Below, piece after piece: positions 44,128 through 48,644 of a stretch of DNA of 48,644 bases. The position numbers and the translations under genes are program-made. The notes under the pieces were generated by a model. It saw nothing but the letters and a program-made list of their open reading frames with translations. It had not been told where the DNA came from and made no database searches. Source of the stretch: Desulfurobacteriaceae bacterium (GTDB taxonomy: Bacteria > Aquificota > Aquificia > Desulfurobacteriales > Desulfurobacteriaceae); assembly GCA_027075275.1 (NCBI GenBank), contig JALTBO010000130.1, positions 1-48,644 of the forward strand. The letters are read 5' to 3'. Position 1 is the stretch's first letter. Each line of letters starts with the position of its first letter.

Positions 44128-45173
44128 TCTTCCTCCTCAACTATGCATATCTGTTCTGCGGAAAGGTGAAGGGTTGTTTTTTTTCCTTCTTCCAGTATGT
44201 AGTTTGGAGTAAGACTTAACGGAAGGTGGAGCTCCACCTCCTCTCCCTCCATTTCAACCTGAAGGAAGAGTAAATTTCCCATTTTCTCAACTCTCTTGAC
44301 CAGAACTTCAACTCTGCTGAACTCTGTTGCCGGGGAGAGGGCAGCTGACATGGGAAGTATGGAAACGGTTACTTCCTGACCGGCTTTCAGGGGAGTTCTC
44401 CTTTTAAGTTTCAGTCTCAACTTGCCTTTAACTTCAACTACTGTAAATTCTCTATCTGTTTTAACAACCTTCCCTTTCAGGAAGTTTTTGTGACCTAAGA
44501 GTTTTGCTATTTTAACCGTTTTAGGAGAGAAGAAGACCTCTTCCGGGTTTCCTTCCTGAACGTTTTTTCCATTCTCAAGTATTACCACCTTTTTTGCCAA
44601 TCTTAAAACCTCATCAAAGTCGTGGGTAACCAGGATAACTCTCTGGCTGAACCGCCGGGTTATTGTGAGGAGCTCCCTGTAAAGGTTCTCCTTTAAAGAC
44701 CGGTGGAGAGCGGAAAAAGGTTCATCCAATAGGAGTATCTCCGGTTTTCTCATGATAGCTCTTGCAAGGGCTACTCTCTGTTTCTGGCCTCCGGAGATCT
44801 GGGCGGGCAGTTTATTCAGGATGTCGCCGATTTCAAGGAGCTCTACCACTTCTTTGAACAGGTTTTTATCCTTTGAAGAGAAACAGATGTTCTCCTTTAC
44901 AGTCATGTGGGGAAAGAGAGCATAGTCCTGAAACAGGTATCCTACGTTCCTTTTCTGAGGGGGGACATTGATTTTCCCTTCTGAACTGAAAAGGATCCTG
45001 CCGTTTACCTCAATTTTCCCTCTTTCAGGCTTCTGCAGGCCGGCTATCATCTGGAGAGTTACAGTTTTTCCCGAGCCAGATGGAGCAAATAGGGCTGTTA
45101 TTTCTGCATCTGAGCAGAAAGAGACGCTGTAGTTAAAGTTTTTAAGCCTTTTTTCTGCCTGAAATCTTAACAT
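44124..45173 (-). CDS. modC: Molybdate ABC transporter ATPase
   Basis: A 349-aa ATPase that powers molybdate (or tungstate) import. Walker A is APSGSGKT (about 31-38), the signature is [14 protein letters not shown], Walker B LLLDEP, and the switch His is in VTHDFDE. A C-terminal regulatory TOBE-like region (about 235-345) is the Mo-binding type found in ModC. It overlaps modD by 7 nt and the next gene by 4 nt. A 16-bp perfect palindrome around GGAGCTCC lies in its 3' part (44224-44239). Confidence 0.9.
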   Translation of the reverse strand: MLRFQAEKRLKNFNYSVSFCSDAEITALFAPSGSGKTVTLQMIAGLQKPERGKIEVNGRILFSSEGKINVPPQKRNVGYLFQDYALFPHMTVKENICFSSKDKNLFKEVVELLEIGDILNKLPAQISGGQKQRVALARAIMRKPEILLLDEPFSALHRSLKENLYRELLTITRRFSQRVILVTHDFDEVLRLAKKVVILENGKNVQEGNPEEVFFSPKTVKIAKLLGHKNFLKGKVVKTDREFTVVEVKGKLRLKLKRRTPLKAGQEVTVSILPMSAALSPATEFSRVEVLVKRVEKMGNLLFLQVEMEGEEVELHLPLSLTPNYILEEGKKTTLHLSAEQICIVEEEE

Positions 45174-46009
45174 GGGACAATTTCTACCTTTACATCAATT
45201 GGTTTACTGAAGTAAACTGAGGTAAGAACCAGAAAATCAGCACCGCTCTTTGCAAATTCTTCAACGTTCTCTTCTCTAATTCCTCCGGCTGCTGCTATTT
45301 TAACCTGAGGATTGTGGCTGTCTCTGAACCTGACAACCTCTTTTATCTCTTGAATAGAGAATTTATCCAGCTGAACGATGTCTGCTCCTTTAACTATGCA
45401 TTCAAGGGCTTCCTCTACCGTTTCTGCTTCAACTATTATCTTCTTCTCAGGAGCTTTTTTCTTGAGGAGGGGGAGCTCCTTTAAAACGTTTTTAAGCCCA
45501 CCCTTTAGAACGGCGTGGTTCCTGAAAATTAAAACAGTTTCAGAAAGGCCCAAACGGTGGGGGAGAGCTCCCCCGCACAGAATTCCTTTAATACAGATCT
45601 TCTTTGCTAATGGAAATGTTTTCCGTGTTGTAAATACCTCTATCTGAGGGTTAATGCTCTTTGCTTTTTCAATCAGCCTTCTGGTTCCCGTTGCGATTCC
45701 ACTGCAGTACTCAAGAAGGTTCTGGCATACCTTCCAGACTTTGTGAACGTTGTCTCCCCTTCCCTTTCCCGATATGATTACTTCTCCCTTTTCAACTGCG
45801 GTTCCTGACTCTACTACTTTTTCAACCTTAACGTTAAACTTCTCAAATATCCTTGCACACTCTTCCGTTCCGCAGACTACGGAGCTCTCTCTTACAGAGT
45901 AGATAATTTCAGCTTCAGTATTTTTCAGATTTAAAAGGTGAGAAGTTAAGTCAAAGTAGGGAACGTCTTCTTCTATAAGTCTTTCTATTTCAGCTTCCGT
46001 TAACCTCAT
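45167..46009 (-). CDS. modD: ModD, quinolinate phosphoribosyltransferase-like protein
   Basis: A 280-aa homologue of nicotinate-nucleotide pyrophosphorylase (NadC) of the ModD branch, found with molybdate transport genes. NadC-type blocks are present: [52 protein letters not shown] and [10 protein letters not shown]. The link to molybdenum use rests on gene context; its reaction is not established. It overlaps modB by 20 nt and modC by 7 nt. Confidence 0.9.
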   Translation of the reverse strand: MRLTEAEIERLIEEDVPYFDLTSHLLNLKNTEAEIIYSVRESSVVCGTEECARIFEKFNVKVEKVVESGTAVEKGEVIISGKGRGDNVHKVWKVCQNLLEYCSGIATGTRRLIEKAKSINPQIEVFTTRKTFPLAKKICIKGILCGGALPHRLGLSETVLIFRNHAVLKGGLKNVLKELPLLKKKAPEKKIIVEAETVEEALECIVKGADIVQLDKFSIQEIKEVVRFRDSHNPQVKIAAAGGIREENVEEFAKSGADFLVLTSVYFSKPIDVKVEIVPC

Positions 46010-46679
46010 TGTCCCTCCTTTCCGTTAGCTTGTTTACTGTGAAGATGATTATCAGTGAGATAACAGCGATAACAGCCGTCAATGTGTTTGCTCTTTCAAA
46101 GTTTCCGTCTGAAACGGCGCTGTATATCTCAATGGGTATGGTGTTTGTTTTGAAAGGAATGTTCCCTGCAAGCATGAGGGTTGCTCCGAATTCGCCGATA
46201 GCCCTCGCAAACGAGAGAACAGTTCCGGCTATTATTCCTCTCTTTGCAATGGGAAGGACAACTCTTAGGAAAGTTTCAACCTCTCCTTTCCCGAGGGTGT
46301 AGGCGGCGAAGATGAAGTTTCGGTTTACGGCTTCTATGGAGCTCCTTGCTGTTTTTACAAAGATCGGAAAGGCTGCAACAGACGAGGCAACAACGGCTCC
46401 ATACCAGGTAAAGATAATTCCCGTTTTGAAAAGCCTGTAAAGAACCTCTCCGATGGGGCCGTTTTTACCGAGGAGAAGAAGGAGAAGGTAACCTGTAACT
46501 GTTGGAGGGAAGACCAGAGGTAGTGTTATGAGTGTATCTATCAGGTTCTTTAAGGGAAGCTCTTTTGTTGCAAGCAAGTAAGATAACGGAAGCCCTATGA
46601 AGAAAACGGTAATCGTTGAAACTGTAGCAACTTTTAGCGAAAGCTCTATTGAAAAGAGCGCTTCACTGTCAAGAACCAT
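45990..46679 (-). CDS. modB: Molybdate ABC transporter permease
   Basis: A 229-aa inner-membrane permease with about five helices. The permease/ATPase coupling loop [20 protein letters not shown] and [20 protein letters not shown] are ModB hallmarks. I chose the ATG at 46679 ([17 protein letters not shown]), which overlaps the modA stop by 11 nt and has AAAGG upstream; a frame from 46745 would prepend 22 residues lying inside modA. Confidence 0.92.
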   Translation of the reverse strand: MVLDSEALFSIELSLKVATVSTITVFFIGLPLSYLLATKELPLKNLIDTLITLPLVFPPTVTGYLLLLLLGKNGPIGEVLYRLFKTGIIFTWYGAVVASSVAAFPIFVKTARSSIEAVNRNFIFAAYTLGKGEVETFLRVVLPIAKRGIIAGTVLSFARAIGEFGATLMLAGNIPFKTNTIPIEIYSAVSDGNFERANTLTAVIAVISLIIIFTVNKLTERRDNEVNGS

Positions 46680-47403
46680 TTTCAACCTTTCTAAATCCAA
46701 ATTTGTTAAAGGTGGAGCTCCCTGTTTGTAACAGGGCTTTCTCAAATTCCCTGCACTCCTTTAAATTCCCTCCCTTCACACAGCCTACGTAAAACCTGAT
46801 AGGAGTGTGAAGCCTGTCCGGAAAGATTTTTATGAGTTTTACCCTGTCTCTGAACTTGAAGTAGTCGGAATAGTAAACAATTCCAAGATCAGCGTTTCCC
46901 GTCATAACCCATACTGTTATCTGTCTGACGGTTGGAGCGTAAATAAGTCTATCTTTAACCTTCTCGTAAATTCCTAAGTTTTTTAGTGTTTCAACTGCGT
47001 ACTTTCCTACAGGAGCAAGTCTATCTCCTACAGCTATTCTTTTTGCGTCTGTCACTCTTTTAGCTTTTCCATCTCTTGGAGCTATTAAAACTAAAGAAGT
47101 TTCTGCAAAGGGTTTAACAGTTTTCCCGTTGAGGGCTCCCTTCTTTACTCCGTAGTCAATCCAGAACTTTGAGGCGGAGATGTAAACGTCTGAGGGAGCT
47201 CCCGCTACTATCTGGTTAATAAGTTTCCCTGAAGATGAGAAATTAAAGATAACCTTTTCTCCCGTCTCTTTCTGGAATTCCTTTCCTACCGTTTTAACGA
47301 GCTCTTTCGTTCCCAATGCTGCGGAGATGAGGAACTCCTTTCCGTATGTGGCTGATGAGAATAGCAGGAGAGCGAGTATTGTAAAATAGAGTCTTAGAAC
47401 CAT
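46669..47403 (-). CDS. modA: Molybdate-binding periplasmic protein
   Basis: A 244-aa substrate-binding protein for molybdate or tungstate. The signal peptide is about 1-21 (ATYG). The opening [24 protein letters not shown] and [16 protein letters not shown] are ModA landmarks supplying oxyanion-binding Ser and backbone contacts. It is the first gene of the operon. Its ribosome site GGAGGTG (47408-47414) is complementary to a CACCTCC segment in the upstream hairpin, so translation may be riboswitch-controlled. Confidence 0.93.
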   Translation of the reverse strand: MVLRLYFTILALLLFSSATYGKEFLISAALGTKELVKTVGKEFQKETGEKVIFNFSSSGKLINQIVAGAPSDVYISASKFWIDYGVKKGALNGKTVKPFAETSLVLIAPRDGKAKRVTDAKRIAVGDRLAPVGKYAVETLKNLGIYEKVKDRLIYAPTVRQITVWVMTGNADLGIVYYSDYFKFRDRVKLIKIFPDRLHTPIRFYVGCVKGGNLKECREFEKALLQTGSSTFNKFGFRKVENGS

Positions 47404-47407
47404 CTCT

Positions 47408-47464
47408 CACCTCCGGTAAAGAGAGGAGACCCCGATTTTCAGGGGAGGTGCTGTGGGGTCTCCT
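47408..47464 (-). promoter_or_regulatory. Hairpin with anti-Shine-Dalgarno loop before modA
   Basis: On the minus strand a perfect 10-bp stem joins 47455-47464 and 47424-47433 (AGGAGACCCC with GGGGTCTCCT). Its 21-nt loop holds CACCTCC at 47444-47450, perfectly complementary to the modA ribosome site GGAGGTG at 47408-47414. This could mask the ribosome site by a loop pseudoknot or by refolding, making it a plausible expression platform for the riboswitch. Confidence 0.6.
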
Positions 47465-47479
47465 GAGCCGTAAACTACA

Positions 47480-47513
47480 AAGGGGGTCAGCCCGAGCCTG
47501 GACTGACCCCCTT
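47480..47513 (-). terminator. Strong hairpin, possible riboswitch-controlled terminator
   Basis: An 11-bp perfect stem (AAGGGGGTCAG with CTGACCCCCTT) and a 12-nt loop lie between the aptamer and modA. On the minus strand TGTAGTTTA follows, so the U-tract is poor. It may be a weak terminator, a pause site or a spacer helix. Confidence 0.5.
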
Positions 47514-47520
47514 AGCATCT

Positions 47521-47619
47521 GGGTTCCTTTCCAAGCCCGGGAGGCCCAGCCGTTTCCAGCTGAACCCTGTCGGTCTGGCCCCATAGGCGTATGCCCTTAG
47601 GCGACCAGACTCGGAACCC
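47521..47619 (-). promoter_or_regulatory. Moco-type riboswitch aptamer
   Basis: A 99-nt structured leader upstream of modABDC-moeA. The closing helix pairs GGGTTCC (47613-47619) with GGAACCC (47521-47527). A second helix pairs GTCTGGTC with GGCCAGAC and holds CCTAAG (47596-47601) and TATGG (47581-47585), the two halves of the classic 11-nt GAAA-tetraloop receptor. A third helix (47547-47562, CAGCTG with CGGCTG) is capped by GAAA (47553-47556). The single-stranded GGCCTCCC also fits the Moco RNA motif as I recall it. Moco RNAs are known to sense molybdenum cofactor and to precede such genes. No covariance search was run. Confidence 0.78.
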
Positions 47620-47626
47620 GACTTCT

Positions 47627-47632
47627 ATTATA
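47627..47632 (-). promoter_or_regulatory. Extended -10 promoter of the molybdenum operon
   Basis: A perfect TATAAT preceded by TGG (TGn-TATAAT) lies 7 bases upstream of the riboswitch closing helix, so transcription would start almost exactly at the aptamer's 5' end. No good -35 is visible (GCAAAG-like), consistent with an extended -10 promoter. Confidence 0.72.
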
Positions 47633-47643
47633 CCAGATGAAAT

Positions 47644-47846
47644 CTAAAGCTTTGCCCTTTTAGAGAAGTTTAAAATTGTTAAACCCACAACTTCTCCTGT
47701 TTTAGTATCTACTTTTAGTATGGTTCCATTTCCTATATCAATACCTTCTGCAGGTTTGGGTTCACCAAACGATATGTAGAGAACGTCTGCTTCTTCGTCG
47801 TAGTGAATGTGAGATTCACTTTTTTGGGGAGTTTAAATCTTTTCAT
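47644..47846 (-). pseudogene. DUF2283 gene with a disrupted reading frame
   Basis: The minus-strand frame from about 47811 to the stop at 47644 encodes an unmistakable DUF2283 core: HYDEEADVLYISFGEP, then GIDIGNGTILKVDTKTGEV and GLTILNFSKRAKL. That frame has no ATG, GTG or TTG; it runs back to the stop of the O-methyltransferase gene. An ATG at 47846 opens MKRFKLPKK in a different frame and would join the core by a -1 shift at a run of six A (CCCAAAAAAG, about 47819-47828). One extra A would restore a 66-residue protein. It could be a decayed gene, a programmed or transcriptional slippage site, a non-canonical ATT start, or a homopolymer sequencing error. Confidence 0.75.
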
Positions 47847-48513
47847 AACTTAGTTCCTTTTGTTTCAAAAACAGCAGTCCGTCTCCAACGGGAATGAGGG
47901 TTGCCTCAAAGTTTGGGTAATTTTTGATGTCTTCTAAAAACCTCCTCAGCAGTTTGACTCCTCTTTCATACTTTTTGTCGTAATCTCTACCTGCTACGTA
48001 TCCTCTAAATAGAACGTTATCAAAAAGTGCAACTCCTCTTTCTTTAAGTAGAGGCTGAACTTTGTAGTTGAAAAACGGATATTCAGACTTAACAGAGTCA
48101 ACGAATATGAAGTCAAAGATTTCTTCTCTGGAAAGAAGCTCCCTTATATACTCCATCCCGTCTGATAGAACGGTTTTGATGGGAGCTCCCGCCCTCTCAA
48201 AAAACTCTTCTGCCTTTTTAAGCCTCTTCCTGTTTGAGTCAACTGTTGTTATTTCAGCTTCTCTATACCCATAGTAGATGTTCAGAGTGCTGTATCCTAC
48301 TCCTGTTCCTATTTCCAGCACTCTTTTGGGTTTCAGGATACTTACGATTAACCTCAGTAGGGCGGCTGATACTGGAAGAAGTATTGGAACCTTCTCCTTC
48401 TGCGAAAACTCCTCAATCTCCTTCAGTATTTTCTCTCTTTTGTTGTAGGTATTGCAGAAATCCTCAACTTCAGGTAGTAGAATTTCACTAAGGTTTTCCC
48501 ACCTTTTAAACAC
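47833..48513 (-). CDS. SAM-dependent O-methyltransferase
   Basis: A 226-aa class I methyltransferase of the catechol/caffeoyl-CoA O-methyltransferase group (PF01596-like). The SAM-binding motif I is VLEIGTGVGYSTL, motif II ITTVDSN, and DFIFVDSVKSEYPFF and LFDNVLFRGYVAG are the metal and substrate loops typical of the family. The substrate is unknown. It starts at GTG (48513) with GGAGG upstream, 21 bp from the divergent gene, and its end overlaps the disrupted DUF2283 gene. Confidence 0.9.
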   Translation of the reverse strand: MFKRWENLSEILLPEVEDFCNTYNKREKILKEIEEFSQKEKVPILLPVSAALLRLIVSILKPKRVLEIGTGVGYSTLNIYYGYREAEITTVDSNRKRLKKAEEFFERAGAPIKTVLSDGMEYIRELLSREEIFDFIFVDSVKSEYPFFNYKVQPLLKERGVALFDNVLFRGYVAGRDYDKKYERGVKLLRRFLEDIKNYPNFEATLIPVGDGLLFLKQKELSYEKI

Positions 48514-48518
48514 AAAAG

Positions 48519-48528
48519 CCTCCGGAGG
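48519..48528. promoter_or_regulatory. Palindrome carrying both ribosome sites of a divergent gene pair
   Basis: The 10-bp palindrome CCTCCGGAGG supplies GGAGG on the minus strand for the methyltransferase (GTG at 48513) and GGAGG on the plus strand for the NifX-like gene (TTG at 48535). With only 21 bp between the starts, the promoters of each gene must lie inside the other, so the transcripts should overlap. Confidence 0.65.
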
Positions 48529-48534
48529 TGGAAT

Positions 48535-48644
48535 TTGAAAACGGCAGTTCCAATACTTGAGGAAAAAGGCCTTGACTCTCCAATTTCAGAAACATTCCTC
48601 CTTGCTCCGTACTTTGTAATCCTAAACCAGAAAGGAGATGAATT
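48535..48644 (+). CDS. NifX/NifB-type dinitrogenase iron-molybdenum cofactor family protein, 5' part
   Basis: The first 36 codons run off the window end. TTG at 48535 has GGAGG 6 bases upstream. The protein opens KTAVPILEEKGLDSPISETF and continues LLAPYFVIL, the pattern of PF02579 (NifX/NafY/NifB C-terminal fold), which binds metal cofactors or clusters. Small stand-alone members occur widely outside nitrogen fixers, so nif function should not be assumed. The placement next to molybdenum genes may be meaningful or chance. Confidence 0.75.
   Translation, partial: MKTAVPILEEKGLDSPISETFLLAPYFVILNQKGDE

Larger units (their letters stand above)
2859..48189. repeat. Highly iterated palindrome GGAGCTCC, 42 exact copies
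   Basis: By hand count the octamer starts at 2859, 3216, 6511, 9352, 9854, 11964, 12464, 13649, 14086, 15143, 15584, 15649, 15854, 17995, 19110, 19506, 19767, 20709, 21040, 21712, 22240, 22597, 22690, 22894, 22966, 26683, 27321, 29219, 31675, 31943, 39417, 40982, 41132, 41460, 42923, 44228, 44669, 45472, 46338, 46714, 47195 and 48182. With equal bases 0.74 copies are expected. About 28 further sites differ only in one outer base (AGAGCTCC or its complement). All copies lie in genes and in all three frames: Gly-Ala-Pro at 9352, Glu-Leu at 22240, Ser-Ser at 14086. The coordinates span the whole distribution. Confidence 0.9.

Noticed and set aside
47294-47584. A 96-codon open frame on the minus strand over the modA leader
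   Set aside because: It runs through the riboswitch helices and into modA in another frame; the RNA structure and promoter explain the region better.
47404-47640. tmRNA, SRP RNA or RNase P RNA as identity of the structured non-coding stretch
   Set aside because: None of their conserved cores is present, while the tetraloop-receptor pair and location before modA point to a Moco riboswitch.
48535-48644. Evidence for nitrogen fixation from the NifX-like gene
   Set aside because: The family occurs widely without nitrogenase, and no nif structural gene is present.

Overview
The window reads as one contiguous piece of a compact, Gram-negative, probably thermophilic bacterial chromosome. Omp85-type outer-membrane proteins, a TonB receptor, an RND pump and periplasmic cytochromes show a two-membrane envelope. 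Protein style (Lys/Glu rich, ThyX instead of ThyA, multihaem cytochromes, almost no intergenic DNA) suggests an Aquificota-like, Desulfurobacteriaceae-type chemolithotroph. That placement is inference: no rRNA is present, and I saw no tRNA, IS element or CRISPR array.

Layout. 1-4.7 kb (+): 3' part of selA, then an overlapping TonB receptor / substrate-binding protein / diguanylate cyclase unit. 4.7-6.2 kb (-): a small hypothetical gene and two related secreted coiled-coil proteins, one with LysM. 6.3-10.7 kb (-): RND efflux permease and adaptor with a good sigma70 promoter. 10.8-25.2 kb (-): a run of 13 head-to-tail genes with almost no gaps (glutamine amidotransferase, TldD, a split NAD synthetase, Omp85-like protein, DUF2905, DgkA, PgpH-like HD protein, PhoH, MscS, Rad50/SbcC, a 49-aa protein and its NSS transporter). 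25.3-28.8 kb (+): radical SAM protein and a BamA/TamA-like protein that seems to use an ATA start. 28.8-32.5 kb (-): NrnA, RbfA, TldE/PmbA, ThyX and dCMP deaminase. 32.5-41.8 kb (-): a ten-gene electron-transfer operon. 41.9-47.6 kb (-): molybdenum uptake and cofactor operon behind a Moco-type riboswitch. 47.6-48.6 kb: a frame-disrupted DUF2283 gene, an O-methyltransferase, and the start of a divergent NifX/NifB-family gene.

The electron-transfer operon is the leading candidate for an under-described system. From one strong promoter it encodes, in order, a beta-barrel porin, a 7-haem lipoprotein, a 7-haem periplasmic protein, a membrane-anchored 6-8 haem protein, a cytochrome b, a 3-haem protein, an NHL beta-propeller, a 24-haem protein and two tiny membrane proteins. 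Together they have 47 CxxCH motifs plus two non-canonical candidates. A quinol-to-outer-membrane electron conduit is the natural reading, but the acceptor is unknown.

A second signal is not a gene: the palindrome GGAGCTCC occurs 42 times by my hand count (about one per 1.2 kb, against 0.7 expected in total), in all three reading frames and inside genes. It looks like a highly iterated palindrome comparable to HIP1 of cyanobacteria, and it is absent as an exact copy from 31.95 to 39.4 kb, across most of the cytochrome operon.
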